A stretch of 64,000 nt of DNA from Streptococcus sanguinis SK49 (GCF_000212815.1 NZ_GL890985.1:825463-889462); one strand, 5' to 3'; numbered from the stretch's first letter, positions 8,891-19,363 are shown. Notes: a model not told the origin generated them from the letters alone. A program made the numbers and translations.

Positions 8891-9177
8891 CTTACCTTGA
8901 TGAACTTGTAAATTTAACAAGATTATCGAACCATTTGAAAAGAATTAATCATTTATATGTTTAATTGCTTATTATTTTAAAATGTAAATTTACATATTGG
9001 TCTATATCTTTATGAAAATTTTCATCTTTTTCTTGTTTTGGATAGCTCCTATATTTAGCGAAAAAGGAATTAAAATATACTGAGAGGCACAAAATGCAGT
9101 GTTTTCTCTCTTATTTATTACTAATTTCAGCTAATGTTCGGTTTTAGTGATTTTCCGTAAGGATATTTGAAATTTAC
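8891..9177. other. A+T-rich region upstream of the glg promoter
   Basis: The 385-bp gap 8861-9245 has no credible gene. It starts with the gapN terminator and ends with the glg promoter and cre. Between them lie a perfect 14-bp palindrome (8982-8995) and a second copy of its core TGTAAATTTA at 8907-8916, which could be operator sites. Confidence 0.5.
8982..8995. promoter_or_regulatory. 14-bp perfect palindrome upstream of glgB
   Basis: ATGTAAATTTACAT is its own reverse complement. The core TGTAAATTTA recurs 76 bp upstream. The binding protein, if any, is unknown. Confidence 0.35.
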
Positions 9178-9206
9178 TTGAAAAAGAGATAAAAATAATG
9201 TAGAAT
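9178..9206 (+). promoter_or_regulatory. glg operon promoter
   Basis: TTGAAA (9178-9183), 17-bp spacer, TAGAAT (9201-9206), about 40 bp upstream of glgB. Confidence 0.8.
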
Positions 9207-9214
9207 AGTATTAT

Positions 9215-9228
9215 AGAAAACGCTTACA
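9215..9228. promoter_or_regulatory. CcpA-binding cre site of the glg operon
   Basis: The reverse complement reads TGTAAGCGTTTTCT, matching TGNAARCGNWWNCA at all but the last base. It begins 9 bp after the -10 and so covers the start of the transcript, a position where CcpA blocks transcription. Confidence 0.75.
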
Positions 9229-9245
9229 AATAGAAAGGTGATTGC

Positions 9246-11156
9246 ATGGATAAGAACGAAGCATTAAGAACCTTTACAACAGGTGAAAACTTTCATTTGC
9301 AGCATTATCTAGGGGCGCATCAGGAAGAAGTGGACGGCAAGTCTGGCTACTCATTCCGCGTTTGGGCGCCTAATGCTCAGAGTGTCCATTTGATTGGAGA
9401 TTTCACCAATTGGTATGAAGAGCAGATTCCTATGGTCCGAAATGAAGCGGGCGTTTGGGAAGTCTTCACGGAGCTGCCTAAGGAAGGTGATATATACAAG
9501 TACAATATCAAGCGTAGCAGTGGTCAGGAAATTTTGAAAATTGATCCGCTAGCTATTTATCTGGAAGAGCGTCCGGGCACGGGAGCAGTCATTCGCACTA
9601 TTCCTGAGAAGAAGTGGAAAGACGGTCTTTGGCTGGCACGCCGGAAGCGCTGGGGCTTCTTCTCTCGGCCGGTCAATATCTATGAAGTGCATGCTGGTTC
9701 GTGGAAACGCAATGAAGACGGCAGTCCTTATAGCTTTGCCCAGTTAAAAGAAGACTTGATTCCGTATCTGGTGGAGATGAACTACACGCATGTGGAATTC
9801 ATGCCGCTTATGGCTCACCCGCTGGGACTTAGCTGGGGCTATCAGCTTATGGGCTACTTCGCCTTTGAGCATACCTATGGCACACCTGAGGAATTTCAAG
9901 ACTTCGTCGAAGAATGCCACTTGAACAATATCGGTGTCATTGTGGACTGGGTACCAGGTCATTTCACTATTAATGATGATGCTTTGGCCTACTATGATGG
10001 GACACCGACTTTCGAGTATCAGGATCACGACCGGGCTCATAACTATGGATGGGGAGCTCTCAACTTTGATTTGGGCAAGAATCAAGTTCAGTCTTTCTTG
10101 ATTTCCAGTATTAAATTCTGGATTGATTTTTATCATCTGGACGGAATTCGGGTTGATGCTGTCAGCAATATGCTCTATCTGGACTATGACAGCGGTCCTT
10201 GGCAGCCAAATAAAGATGGCGGTAATCGCAATTATGAAGGCTATTACTTCCTGCAACGCCTCAATACGGTTATCAAATTAGCCCATCCTGATGTCATGAT
10301 GATTGCAGAGGAAAGCTCCTCAGAGACCAAGATTACTGGCATGAGAGAGCTGGGTGGTCTTGGATTTGACTACAAGTGGAATATGGGCTGGATGAATGAT
10401 ATCCTTCGTTTCTACGAAGAAGATCCGATTTATCGTAAGTACGATTTTAATCTAGTGACCTTCAGCTTTATGTACGCTTTCTCTGAAAACTTCCTCCTGC
10501 CATTCTCGCATGATGAAGTGGTTCATGGCAAGAAGAGTCTCATGCACAAGATGTGGGGTGACCGTTACAATCAATTTGCAGGGCTCCGCAACTTGCTGAC
10601 CTATCAGATCTGTCATCCGGGCAAGAAATTGCTCTTTATGGGATCAGAATTCGGTCAGTTCCTAGAATGGAAGTCGGAAGAGCAACTAGAATGGTCTAAT
10701 CTGGATGATCAGATGAACAAGAAGATGCAGGGCTTCACTGCTGCACTCAATGCCTTCTATAAAGACAATCGTCCGCTTTGGGAGATTGATCTGAGCTACG
10801 ATGGCATCGAAATCATTGATGCGGATAATACCGATCAAAGTGTCCTCTCCTTCATCCGTAAGACAGAAAAAGGAGACATGTTAGTTTGTGTATTCAATAT
10901 GGCACCGGTAGAGCGGAAGAACTTTACCATCGGTGTTCCAGTGGAAGCCATTTATGAAGAAGTATGGAACACTGAATTAGAAGAATGGGGAGGTGTTTGG
11001 AAGGAACATAATGAAACAGTTCAGTCTCAAGAAGGACTTTGGAAAGATTATCCACAGACCTTGACCTTTACGTTGCCAGCTCTTGGAGCCAGCATCTGGA
11101 AGATCAAGCGTCGGATTGCTCGAAAAAATGTTAAAAAAGATTCCACAAAGGAGTAA
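9246..11156 (+). CDS. glgB: glycogen branching enzyme
   Basis: 1,4-alpha-glucan branching enzyme, 636 residues, which makes alpha-1,6 branch points in glycogen. An N-terminal CBM48 domain ([17 protein letters not shown]) precedes the GH13 barrel. The catalytic nucleophile is Asp304 ([10 protein letters not shown]), the acid/base Glu355 (IAEESSSE), and the third acidic residue lies in [10 protein letters not shown]. It opens the five-gene glgBCDAP operon and follows the promoter with the cre site. The ATG at 9246 has GAAAGGTG as ribosome site. It is 6 bp from glgC. Confidence 0.97.
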   Translation: MDKNEALRTFTTGENFHLQHYLGAHQEEVDGKSGYSFRVWAPNAQSVHLIGDFTNWYEEQIPMVRNEAGVWEVFTELPKEGDIYKYNIKRSSGQEILKIDPLAIYLEERPGTGAVIRTIPEKKWKDGLWLARRKRWGFFSRPVNIYEVHAGSWKRNEDGSPYSFAQLKEDLIPYLVEMNYTHVEFMPLMAHPLGLSWGYQLMGYFAFEHTYGTPEEFQDFVEECHLNNIGVIVDWVPGHFTINDDALAYYDGTPTFEYQDHDRAHNYGWGALNFDLGKNQVQSFLISSIKFWIDFYHLDGIRVDAVSNMLYLDYDSGPWQPNKDGGNRNYEGYYFLQRLNTVIKLAHPDVMMIAEESSSETKITGMRELGGLGFDYKWNMGWMNDILRFYEEDPIYRKYDFNLVTFSFMYAFSENFLLPFSHDEVVHGKKSLMHKMWGDRYNQFAGLRNLLTYQICHPGKKLLFMGSEFGQFLEWKSEEQLEWSNLDDQMNKKMQGFTAALNAFYKDNRPLWEIDLSYDGIEIIDADNTDQSVLSFIRKTEKGDMLVCVFNMAPVERKNFTIGVPVEAIYEEVWNTELEEWGGVWKEHNETVQSQEGLWKDYPQTLTFTLPALGASIWKIKRRIARKNVKKDSTKE

Positions 11157-11162
11157 TAGTCT

Positions 11163-12305
11163 ATGAAGAATGAAATGCTAGCTTTGATTCTTGCCGGCGG
11201 GCAAGGAACTCGTCTTGGAAAGCTCACACAGAGTATCGCAAAACCTGCGGTACAGTTTGGCGGTCGCTATCGTATTATTGACTTCGCCTTGTCTAACTGT
11301 GCCAACTCCGGTATTCATAATGTCGGTGTCATTACTCAATACCAACCACTAGCTCTGAACAGTCATATCGGAAATGGTTCTAGCTGGGGGCTCGATGGTA
11401 TTAACTCGGGCGTGTCCATTCTTCAGCCTTATTCTGCGAGCGAAGGAAATCGTTGGTTTGAAGGTACCAGCCATGCGATTTATCAAAATATCGACTATAT
11501 TGACAGCATCAATCCTGAATATGTCCTGATTTTGTCTGGGGACCATATCTACAAGATGGACTATGATGACATGCTTCAATCTCACAAGGACAACAATGCC
11601 AGCTTGACAGTAGCCGTTCTGGATGTGCCTCTCAAAGAAGCCAGCCGTTTTGGTATTATGAATACAGATGCTAATAATCGGATTGTTGAATTTGAAGAAA
11701 AACCAGAACATCCTAAGTCAACCAAGGCTTCTATGGGGATTTATATCTTTGACTGGCAGCGTCTGCGCAATATGCTGGTAGCTGCTGAAAAGAGCAATGT
11801 GGATATGTCTGACTTTGGTAAGAATGTTATCCCTAACTACCTAGAATCTGGCGAAAGCGTTTATGCTTATGACTTTGCAGGCTATTGGAAAGATGTTGGT
11901 ACAGTAGAGTCTCTCTGGGAAGCCAACATGGAATACATCAGCCCAGAAAATGCTCTGGACAGCCGCAATCGTCGCTGGAAGATTTATTCTCGCAACTTGA
12001 TTTCTCCGCCAAACTTCATCAGTGAAAATTCCCATGTGGAAGATTCGCTGGTCGTTGATGGCTGTTTCGTTGACGGTACAGTAAAACACTCTATCCTTTC
12101 TACTGGTGCTCAAGTCAAAAAGGGCGCAGTCATTGAAGACTCTGTCATCATGAGTGGAGCTGTTATTGGCAAAGACGCTAAGATCAAGCGGGCCATTATC
12201 GGCGAAGGTGCTATCATCTCTGATGGTGTAGAGATTGATGGTACAGAGGAAGTATATGTTGTCGGATACAACGAGAAAGTGGGGGTACCAAAAGATGAAG
12301 ATTGA
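11163..12305 (+). CDS. glgC: glucose-1-phosphate adenylyltransferase, catalytic subunit
   Basis: ADP-glucose pyrophosphorylase, 380 residues, makes ADP-glucose from ATP and glucose-1-phosphate, the committed step of glycogen synthesis. The N-terminal nucleotidyltransferase loop [13 protein letters not shown] is intact, as are the sugar-phosphate region (FEEKPEHP) and a C-terminal left-handed beta-helix with hexapeptide repeats. In Firmicutes GlgC is catalytic and pairs with the GlgD subunit encoded next. The glgD start lies inside its last codons, so the two are translationally coupled. Confidence 0.97.
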   Translation: MKNEMLALILAGGQGTRLGKLTQSIAKPAVQFGGRYRIIDFALSNCANSGIHNVGVITQYQPLALNSHIGNGSSWGLDGINSGVSILQPYSASEGNRWFEGTSHAIYQNIDYIDSINPEYVLILSGDHIYKMDYDDMLQSHKDNNASLTVAVLDVPLKEASRFGIMNTDANNRIVEFEEKPEHPKSTKASMGIYIFDWQRLRNMLVAAEKSNVDMSDFGKNVIPNYLESGESVYAYDFAGYWKDVGTVESLWEANMEYISPENALDSRNRRWKIYSRNLISPPNFISENSHVEDSLVVDGCFVDGTVKHSILSTGAQVKKGAVIEDSVIMSGAVIGKDAKIKRAIIGEGAIISDGVEIDGTEEVYVVGYNEKVGVPKDED

Positions 12306-13434
12306 TAAATACTCAGCAATTTTAGGAAATACAGTCGGCTTCCATGATATGTCAACTCTGACAAATCATCGTCCAGTAGCCAGCTTGCCATTCGGTGGGA
12401 AATACCGCTTGATTGACTTCCCGCTTTCAAGTCTTGCCAATGCTGGTATCCGCAGTGTCTTTGGTATCTTCCAGCAGGACAATATCAGCTCTGTCTTTGA
12501 CCATATTCGTTCGGGTCGTGAGTGGGGTCTGTCTACCTTGCTTAGCCACTATTACCTAGGAATCTACAATACCCGTGTAGAAAGCTCTACAGTCGGTGAG
12601 GAATACTATAAGCAGCTTTTGACCTACCTCAAACGTTCTGGTTCCAACCAAACGGTCGCTCTTAACTGCGATGTCTTGGTTAATATTGACCTCAATCAAG
12701 TTTTCCACTTGCACAATACAACAGAGCAGCCGATTACAGTTGTCTACAAGAAATTGCATAAGGAAAATATCTCGGATGTGAATGCTGTCCTAGATATTGA
12801 CGAAACAGACCATGTCAGAGGGCATAAACTCTTTGATGGTCGAGAAGATGCTGAGCTCTTCAATATGTCTACAGACATCTTTGTGGTAGATACTCCTTGG
12901 CTGATTGAAAAGCTAGAAGAAGAAACTAAGAAAGAGCATCCCCAAAAACTGCGTTATGTCCTGCGTGATTTAGCGACTCAGGAAGGGGCATTTGCTTACG
13001 AATATACAGGCTATCTGGCGAATATATATTCTGTAGAGACCTACTACAGATCCAATATCGATATGCTGGAAAGTAAGAAATTCTACTCTCTCTTCAGTCC
13101 GAACCAAAAGATTTACACCAAGGTTAAGAATGAAGAGCCAACTTACTATGCTGAGTCTTCAAAAGTATCTCGCTCCCAGTTTGCGTCAGGAAGCATTGTG
13201 GAAGGTGAAGTCATCAATTCTGTGATTTCACGGAATACCAAGATTAAGACTGGAAGCAGTGTCAAACACAGTGTTCTCTTCCCTCGAGTGAAAGTTGGAG
13301 AAAATGCAACTGTCGAGTACGCGATTGTGGACAAGGGTGTTGAAATTGGCGAAGGAGTGGTGATTCGCGGAACTGCAGAAGACCCAATCGTAGTCAAGAA
13401 GGGCCAAAAAGTTACAGAGGACATAATTCGATGA
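12295..13434 (+). CDS. glgD: GlgD, non-catalytic/regulatory subunit of ADP-glucose pyrophosphorylase
   Basis: A 379-residue GlgC paralogue. The glycine-rich catalytic loop is degenerate ([20 protein letters not shown] is kept but the preceding GGxGTRL is replaced by [10 protein letters not shown]), as expected for the GlgD subunit that enhances activity of a GlgC/GlgD heterotetramer. The ATG at 12295 gives the N-terminus [11 protein letters not shown] and overlaps the glgC stop by 11 nt; the open frame upstream lies within glgC. Its stop overlaps the glgA start (ATGA). Confidence 0.95.
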   Translation: MKIDKYSAILGNTVGFHDMSTLTNHRPVASLPFGGKYRLIDFPLSSLANAGIRSVFGIFQQDNISSVFDHIRSGREWGLSTLLSHYYLGIYNTRVESSTVGEEYYKQLLTYLKRSGSNQTVALNCDVLVNIDLNQVFHLHNTTEQPITVVYKKLHKENISDVNAVLDIDETDHVRGHKLFDGREDAELFNMSTDIFVVDTPWLIEKLEEETKKEHPQKLRYVLRDLATQEGAFAYEYTGYLANIYSVETYYRSNIDMLESKKFYSLFSPNQKIYTKVKNEEPTYYAESSKVSRSQFASGSIVEGEVINSVISRNTKIKTGSSVKHSVLFPRVKVGENATVEYAIVDKGVEIGEGVVIRGTAEDPIVVKKGQKVTEDIIR

Positions 13435-14861
13435 AGATTTTATTTGCAGCAGCAGAAGGAGCCCCATTTTCTAAGACAGGTGGTTTGGGAGACGTTATCG
13501 GCGCTCTCCCCAAATCACTGGTCAAGGCTGGCCATGAAGTTGGTGTCATTCTGCCATACTATGACATGACTGATGCCAAATTTGGCGACCAGGTGGAAGA
13601 CCTTTTCTATTTTGAAGTCAGCGTTGGCTGGCGCCGCCAGTATGTTGGGGTCAAGCGCCTGGTCTTGAACGGTGTGTCCTTCTATTTTATTGACAACCAG
13701 CATTATTTCTTCCGCGGCCATGTTTACGGGGACTTTGATGACGGTGAGCGCTTTGCATACTTCCAGTTAGCAGCAGTAGAGCTGATGGAGCGGATTGATT
13801 TCATTCCAGATGTTCTGCATGTTCACGATTATCATACAGCTATGATTCCTTTCTTGGTTAAGGAAAAATACCATTGGATTCAAGCATATCAGAATATCAA
13901 AACCGTCTTGACCATTCATAATTTGGAATTCCAAGGTCAATTCCCTGACAGCATGCTTTGGGAACTGTTTGGAGTAGGCTATGAGCGCTATGCAGACGGA
14001 ACTCTGCGTTGGAATGACTGTCTCAACTGGATGAAGGCGGGCATTCTCTATGCGGACCGAGTGACAACTGTATCGCCAAGCTATGCAGGTGAAATCCGTA
14101 CACCAGAATTTGGCTGTAATTTGGATCAAATTCTGCGGATGGAGTCCGGTAAGCTGGTCGGAATTGTCAACGGTATAGATACAGATATCTATAATCCAGA
14201 AACGGATCCGCTATTAGCCCATCACTTTGACAAATCTGACTTATCTGGTAAACTAGAAAACAAGCGGGCTTTGCAAGAACGGGTTGGTCTGCCTGTGCGT
14301 GATGATGTGCCAGTGGTTGGGATTGTTTCCCGTCTGACCCGTCAGAAAGGCTTTGACATGGTAGTGGAAGAGCTGCACAATCTCCTCCAAGAAGATGTGC
14401 AGATTATCCTCTTGGGAACAGGCGATCCAGCTTTTGAGCAGGCTTTCGCTTGGTTTGGTCATGCCTATCCTGATAAGCTTTCAGCCAACATCCTCTTTGA
14501 TGTGACCTTGGCTCAGGAGATTTACGCTGCCAGCGATATTTTCCTCATGCCAAGCCGCTTCGAGCCTTGTGGCCTGTCACAAATGATGGCTATGCGCTAT
14601 GGAACCCTGCCTTTGGTGCATGAAGTGGGTGGTCTGCGTGATACCGTAGAGCCTTACAATGTCTATACAGGACAGGGAACTGGCTTTAGCTTCAATAACT
14701 TTTCTGGCTACTGGCTGACTTGGACCTTCAAGGAGGCACTCAAGCTCTATGCCGATGACAAGGAAGCTTGGAAATCTCTGCAAGAGCAGGCGATGGAGAG
14801 AGACTTCTCTTGGGATACAGCCAGCAAGGCATACAGTGATTTATATCAATCACTTCTATAA
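13431..14861 (+). CDS. glgA: glycogen synthase (ADP-glucose-dependent)
   Basis: Glycogen synthase, 476 residues, GT5 family, transfers glucose from ADP-glucose to the growing alpha-1,4 chain. The ADP-glucose-binding motif appears in the N-terminus as [14 protein letters not shown], and the C-terminal Rossmann domain has [19 protein letters not shown] with the conserved Glu-x7-Glu type site. The start overlaps the glgD stop. A long hairpin lies just downstream, before glgP. Confidence 0.97.
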   Translation: MKILFAAAEGAPFSKTGGLGDVIGALPKSLVKAGHEVGVILPYYDMTDAKFGDQVEDLFYFEVSVGWRRQYVGVKRLVLNGVSFYFIDNQHYFFRGHVYGDFDDGERFAYFQLAAVELMERIDFIPDVLHVHDYHTAMIPFLVKEKYHWIQAYQNIKTVLTIHNLEFQGQFPDSMLWELFGVGYERYADGTLRWNDCLNWMKAGILYADRVTTVSPSYAGEIRTPEFGCNLDQILRMESGKLVGIVNGIDTDIYNPETDPLLAHHFDKSDLSGKLENKRALQERVGLPVRDDVPVVGIVSRLTRQKGFDMVVEELHNLLQEDVQIILLGTGDPAFEQAFAWFGHAYPDKLSANILFDVTLAQEIYAASDIFLMPSRFEPCGLSQMMAMRYGTLPLVHEVGGLRDTVEPYNVYTGQGTGFSFNNFSGYWLTWTFKEALKLYADDKEAWKSLQEQAMERDFSWDTASKAYSDLYQSLL

Positions 14862-14885
14862 CATTTACTTTGGAATCAGTATAAA

Positions 14886-14920
14886 AAATCCTCTCTTGTC
14901 CATGGGACAAGGGAGGATTT
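14886..14920 (+). promoter_or_regulatory. 16-bp stem-loop between glgA and glgP
   Basis: The arms 14886-14901 and 14905-14920 pair over 16 positions with one G-T pair and a 3-nt ATG loop. No T-run follows (CCGTGAGAATTACATTTTTA), so it is a weak terminator, attenuator or mRNA end-protecting/processing structure that could separate synthesis genes from glgP. Confidence 0.65.
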
Positions 14921-15073
14921 CCGTGAGAATTACATTTTTATATATTATCATACTGTGTTGGAGCACTGTTTTTAGCTTGTGGCTGAAGTGAGCGATTCCC
15001 ATCTTGATTGAAAAAAGTATTTCTACGTTTAAATCTGCTTCCCGCTATTAAGAAAGGGAGATAACCATCCACT

Positions 15074-17470
15074 ATGGAACTAACAAAAGAACGTTTTATT
15101 CGAGATTTTAAGGATATTCTACATGAAAGACAGCTGATTAAGGTTGCCGATGCGACTTCAGTGGAGCTTTTTCAGGCTTTAGCCAGCACTGTCCGCAAGT
15201 ATATCACGCCCCTGTGGCTAGAGCGCCGCAATCAGTTGATTGAGCAGCAGCAAAAGACAGCTTATTACTTTTCTATCGAGTTTCTTCCAGGACGCATGCT
15301 GGAAACAAATCTGCTCAACTTAGGTATCCTTGATACGGTTAAGGAAGGCTTTGCCGATTTGGGCGTTGACTTTGAAGATGTCAAGAATGCTGAGTATGAC
15401 ATGGCCTTGGGCAATGGCGGTCTGGGTCGCTTGGCGGCTGCCTTCATGGACTCGCTGGCAACCACTGGCTATCCAGGATTTGGAAATGGGATTCGCTATC
15501 GCTATGGCCTCTTTAAGCAACGCATCGTAGATGGCTATCAGGTAGAAATTCCTGATGCTTGGTTTGGCAGTCTGGGCAATGTCTGGGAGACCCGTAAGGA
15601 CCATGATATTGTCGATGTTAAAATCTTTGGAAATGTTTCCCTCCATGCTAATGAAAAGGGCCGGATTGTGCCACTTTATGAGAATTCCAAAACCTTGCGG
15701 GCCGTTCCTTACGATGTGCCGCAGATTGGCTTTGGCAATGATAATGTCAATAATCTCCGGCTTTGGGATGTTGAAATTCCAGAGGAGCATGAACTGGACT
15801 ATCCGACCATTGAGGCTCGTCGTCGGGTGCAAGACATCACTGCCATTCTCTATCCAGACGACTCTAGCTACGAAGGAAAAGAGCTGCGCCTGATCCAGGA
15901 ATACTTCATGACCAGTGCAGGTCTGCAGACCATTATCAAATCCTACCTCAAGCAAGGTCGTCCGCTCAAAGATATTCATGAGAAGGTCTCTGTCCATATT
16001 AACGATACTCACCCAGCTGTTGCACCGGCTGAGTTTATGCGTCTCTTGGTGGATGAGTACGACCTGGAATGGGCAGATGCTTGGAATGCTACGGTTAAAA
16101 CCATGAGCTACACCAACCATACCATTCTGTCTGAGGCCTTGGAAAAATGGGATGCAGAGCTTTTTAAGAATGTCCTGCCGCGGGTTTATCAGATTATCCT
16201 TGAAATCGACAACCGCTATGTAGCTGAAATGGCTGGGCGTGGCCTTGATCCGCAAGTCATCGAAAACACTCGGATTGTCAAAGATAATCAAATCCACATG
16301 GCTCACTTGGCTATCATCGGTGGTCATTCAATCAATGGTGTTGCTAAACTCCACACCGAATTGCTCAAAGAAGATACTTTGCGTGATTTCTACAGCATTT
16401 ATCCAGAGAAGTTTAATAACAAGACCAACGGGATTATCCAGCGCCGCTGGCTGCAAATTGCTGACCAGCCTCTGTCAGCTGAGATTGATAAGCTGATTGG
16501 TAAGGGCTGGAGAAGTGATATCCATGAGCTGCGTAAGCTTTTGGAATTCAAGGATGATCAGCAAGTGCTGGGCGATTTTTATCGAGTGAAGCAAGAAGCC
16601 AAGGCTCGTCTGGCTGACTTCATCAAGGAATCAACAGGAGTAGAAGTTTCTACAGAAGCCATCTTTGATGTCCAGGTGAAACGCCTCCACGCCTACAAGC
16701 GTCAGCTACTCAACCTGCTTCATATCATCAAGCTCTACTGGGACCTCAAGGACAATCCTGACAAGGATATGGTGCCACGCGTCTTTATCTTCGGTGCCAA
16801 GGCTGCTCCAGGCTACCACTTTGCCAAGTCGGTCATTAAGCTGATCAATGAAGTAGCCAATCTGGTCAACAAGGATGAAAGCCTGCAAGGCAAACTCAAG
16901 GTTGTCTTCCTAGAAAACTACCGTGTCAGCCTAGCTGAGCTCATCATTCCTGCGGCAGATGTATCAGAGCAGATTTCTCTGGCTTCCAAGGAAGCTTCTG
17001 GTACTTCCAATATGAAGTTTATGATGACAGGTGCCATTACCCTGGCTACACTGGACGGAGCCAATATCGAAATCAAGGACGAGGTCGGTGACGACAATAT
17101 TGTCATCTTTGGGATGGACAAGGACCAAGTTTACGAGCACTATGCCCGCCACGATTACTACTCACGCGGTGTCTATGAAAGCAATCCAGATATTCGCCGA
17201 GTGGTCGATACCTTTGTCAACGGCACCATTCCAAACGTCCGTGAAGAAGGATCTGAAATCTACGAAGCCCTCATTACCCACAATGACGAATACTTCCTCT
17301 TGGAAGACTTTCATGCCTATGTAGAAGCTCAAGAGAAGATTGATGCCCTCTATCGTGACAAAGAAAAATGGGCCCGCATGAGCTTGATTAATATCGCTAC
17401 ATCTGATAAGTTTACCTCAGATGATACCATTGAGCAATATGCCAAGGAAATCTGGAACTTAGAGAAATAA
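15074..17470 (+). CDS. glgP: glycogen/alpha-glucan phosphorylase
   Basis: Glycogen phosphorylase, 798 residues, GT35 family, releases glucose-1-phosphate from glycogen ends. The pyridoxal-phosphate lysine is Lys648 in EASGTSNMKFMMTGA, and the family motif continues as TLDGANIEI. Start ATG 15074 with GGGAG about 15 nt upstream. It lies 212 bp after glgA, separated by the hairpin at 14886-14920, so its transcript level may differ from that of the synthesis genes. It could also act on maltodextrins (MalP-like); the glg context favours glycogen. Confidence 0.95.
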   Translation: MELTKERFIRDFKDILHERQLIKVADATSVELFQALASTVRKYITPLWLERRNQLIEQQQKTAYYFSIEFLPGRMLETNLLNLGILDTVKEGFADLGVDFEDVKNAEYDMALGNGGLGRLAAAFMDSLATTGYPGFGNGIRYRYGLFKQRIVDGYQVEIPDAWFGSLGNVWETRKDHDIVDVKIFGNVSLHANEKGRIVPLYENSKTLRAVPYDVPQIGFGNDNVNNLRLWDVEIPEEHELDYPTIEARRRVQDITAILYPDDSSYEGKELRLIQEYFMTSAGLQTIIKSYLKQGRPLKDIHEKVSVHINDTHPAVAPAEFMRLLVDEYDLEWADAWNATVKTMSYTNHTILSEALEKWDAELFKNVLPRVYQIILEIDNRYVAEMAGRGLDPQVIENTRIVKDNQIHMAHLAIIGGHSINGVAKLHTELLKEDTLRDFYSIYPEKFNNKTNGIIQRRWLQIADQPLSAEIDKLIGKGWRSDIHELRKLLEFKDDQQVLGDFYRVKQEAKARLADFIKESTGVEVSTEAIFDVQVKRLHAYKRQLLNLLHIIKLYWDLKDNPDKDMVPRVFIFGAKAAPGYHFAKSVIKLINEVANLVNKDESLQGKLKVVFLENYRVSLAELIIPAADVSEQISLASKEASGTSNMKFMMTGAITLATLDGANIEIKDEVGDDNIVIFGMDKDQVYEHYARHDYYSRGVYESNPDIRRVVDTFVNGTIPNVREEGSEIYEALITHNDEYFLLEDFHAYVEAQEKIDALYRDKEKWARMSLINIATSDKFTSDDTIEQYAKEIWNLEK

Positions 17471-17494
17471 TACTCCTGAGAAAACATGAACAAT

Positions 17495-17526
17495 AAGAGA
17501 TTGGGGTCTGGGCCTCAGTCTCTTTT
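17495..17526 (+). terminator. glg operon terminator
   Basis: 12-bp stem 17495-17506 / 17513-17524 with two G-T pairs, followed by TTTTG. Confidence 0.75.
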
Positions 17527-17612
17527 GCTACCCATCTACCATCTTGTCTAGAAATATGCTATAGTAGAGAAAGTATGAGAATCCAACTTTTAGAAAAGCA
17601 GGGTAAGAAAGC

Positions 17613-18113
17613 ATGAAAGACTACACGATTTTTTATCAACAATTAACGGCTCCTTTTCGCAGTCGCCCTCAGTGGCTGAAAGGGCTGGTTTACTTCAATA
17701 GGGGAATGACCCTCTTCATACCTATTGTTTATGGTCTCGTTCTAATCAGTGCCTTTCTGACGGAAGACTGGAAAGGGCTGCTTACTTTTTTCGTCTTACC
17801 AGCTATCGGATTTGGTCTGTTGTCAGCTATTCGTAAATGGCTGAATCAGCCACGACCTTACGAAAAATGGGCTATTCAACCCTTGTTGGCCAAGGATACA
17901 TCAGGTAAATCCATGCCCAGCCGCCATGTCTTTTCGGCGACATTGATTTCCATGTGCTTGCTCTACTTTTTCTGGCTTCCGGGGCTTATCTGCCTCTTGC
18001 TTTCAGCAGGACTGGCCGCAGTGCGCGTGATTGGCGGCGTGCACTATCCAAAGGATGTGCTGGTCGGTTATCTTTGCGGCATTTGCTGGGGAGCTTTACT
18101 TTTTTTATTATAA
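17613..18113 (+). CDS. PAP2-family membrane phosphatase
   Basis: A 166-residue integral membrane lipid phosphatase of the PAP2 type. All three signature motifs are present: K75-x5-R81-P82, PSRH at 102-105, and R138-x5-H144-x3-D148. At least four to five hydrophobic segments are visible. Such proteins dephosphorylate phosphatidic acid, phosphatidylglycerol phosphate or undecaprenyl pyrophosphate; which applies here cannot be told. A TGCTATAGT extended -10 lies near 17567-17575, suggesting its own promoter. It sits between the glg operon and manA with no evident functional link. Confidence 0.88.
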   Translation: MKDYTIFYQQLTAPFRSRPQWLKGLVYFNRGMTLFIPIVYGLVLISAFLTEDWKGLLTFFVLPAIGFGLLSAIRKWLNQPRPYEKWAIQPLLAKDTSGKSMPSRHVFSATLISMCLLYFFWLPGLICLLLSAGLAAVRVIGGVHYPKDVLVGYLCGICWGALLFLL

Positions 18114-18135
18114 AGGACCTGTTTTCAGCAGTGAG

Positions 18136-18164
18136 TAGACAAAGTGCCCATGCTATATTATAAT
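18136..18164 (+). promoter_or_regulatory. manA promoter
   Basis: TAGACA (18136-18141), 17-bp spacer, TATAAT (18159-18164). Confidence 0.7.
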
Positions 18165-18237
18165 GTAAGCAGTAACAACCGTTTCGACACCAAGGGCTAT
18201 TCCTTGCTGGATGTTAAAAATATTTAAGGAGTCTACT

Positions 18238-19179
18238 ATGTCAGAACCATTATTTCTACAGTCTGTGATGCAGGAGAAGATTTGGGGCGGTACCAAGCTG
18301 CGCGATGTCTTTGGATATGAGATTCCCAGCGACCATGTAGGGGAGTACTGGGCTATCTCGGCTCATCCTAATGGTGTATCAACCGTCAAGAACGGACGCT
18401 TTGCAGGCCAGAAGTTAGATGTTCTCTATGCCAAGCACCGTGAGCTTTTTGGCAATCGCCCAGAGCCTGTCTTTCCACTTTTGACGAAGATTTTAGATGC
18501 TAATGACTGGCTCAGTGTTCAGGTCCATCCTGATGATGCCTATGGACTAGAGCACGAAGGGGAGCTTGGTAAGACTGAATGCTGGTATGTCATTGCTGCA
18601 GACGAAGGAGCAGAGATTATTTATGGTCACAATGCCAAGAGCAAGGAAGAGCTGCGCCAGCAGATTGAGAGCAAGGATTGGGACCATCTTCTGACCAAAA
18701 TCCCAGTCAAGGCTGGTGACTTCTTCTATGTACCAAGTGGCACCATGCATGCCATTGGTTCGGGGATTTTGATTTTAGAGACTCAGCAGTCCAGTGATAC
18801 AACCTACCGTGTCTATGACTTTGATCGTAAGGATGATGCTGGCAATCTTCGTGAACTGCATTTGGAGCAGTCGATTGATGTTTTAACTATCGGTGAGCCA
18901 GCCAATAGCCGTCCTGTTACCATTCAGGCAGATAGTTTGACTTCTACTCTTTTGGTGGCCAATGACTTCTTTGCTGTTTATAAGTGGGATATCGCTGGTT
19001 CGGTTAATTTTAAAAAGACAGCAGACTATAGCTTGGTCAGTGTCTTGGAAGGTGTCGGTGAGCTAGAAGTTGGTGGTGCAGTTTATCCTCTTGAAAAAGG
19101 GGAGCATTTCATCCTGCCTAGCGATGTCAAAGAATGGACCTTGTCTGGGGATTTGCAGCTGATTGTCAGCCATCCATAA
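18238..19179 (+). CDS. manA: mannose-6-phosphate isomerase, class I
   Basis: A 313-residue zinc-dependent isomerase interconverting mannose-6-phosphate and fructose-6-phosphate, feeding PTS-imported mannose into glycolysis. It has the cupin fold with metal ligands in VQVHPDDAYG and the later PSGTMHAIG segment. The ATG at 18238 (MSEPLFLQSVMQEKIWGG) is chosen because AAGGAG lies 8 bp upstream; a 9-codon in-frame extension to 18211 has no ribosome site. It has its own promoter and terminator. Confidence 0.95.
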   Translation: MSEPLFLQSVMQEKIWGGTKLRDVFGYEIPSDHVGEYWAISAHPNGVSTVKNGRFAGQKLDVLYAKHRELFGNRPEPVFPLLTKILDANDWLSVQVHPDDAYGLEHEGELGKTECWYVIAADEGAEIIYGHNAKSKEELRQQIESKDWDHLLTKIPVKAGDFFYVPSGTMHAIGSGILILETQQSSDTTYRVYDFDRKDDAGNLRELHLEQSIDVLTIGEPANSRPVTIQADSLTSTLLVANDFFAVYKWDIAGSVNFKKTADYSLVSVLEGVGELEVGGAVYPLEKGEHFILPSDVKEWTLSGDLQLIVSHP

Positions 19180-19192
19180 TCATAGAAAAATC

Positions 19193-19222
19193 AAGAGCAA
19201 ATAATCACTTTGCTCTTTTTTC
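19193..19222 (+). terminator. manA terminator
   Basis: AAGAGCAAA (19193-19201) and TTTGCTCTT (19209-19217) form a perfect stem followed by T residues. Confidence 0.9.
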
Positions 19223-19314
19223 TTTAAAAAACATATGAAATAAGTGAAATTTTAATCACTTTCTTCTTATTTATATAGCAGAATAGTTTGTATATCAACA
19301 ATAATTCAATTGTT

Positions 19315-19344
19315 TTGACAGGAAAATTTATAAATCAAAAGAAT
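19315..19344 (+). promoter_or_regulatory. possible distal atp operon promoter
   Basis: TTGACA (19315-19320), 18-bp spacer, AAGAAT (19339-19344). The -35 is perfect, the -10 weak. A cre-like site follows at 19350. Confidence 0.45.
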
Positions 19345-19349
19345 GAAAC

Positions 19350-19363
19350 AAAAAACGCTTACA
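19350..19363. promoter_or_regulatory. cre-like site upstream of atpE
   Basis: The reverse complement reads TGTAAGCGTTTTTT, a good left half and central CG of the CcpA consensus, lacking the final CA. It follows the distal promoter's -10 by 5 bp and precedes the proximal -35. Confidence 0.55.

Noticed and set aside
12995..13015. TACGAATA, the competence sigma-X box
   Set aside because: It lies inside glgD coding sequence with no suitably placed downstream gene; an 8-bp word is expected by chance in 64 kb.
15320..16327. 335-codon minus-strand frame inside glgP
   Set aside because: Antisense shadow of a conserved phosphorylase gene; composition is that of reversed coding sequence.
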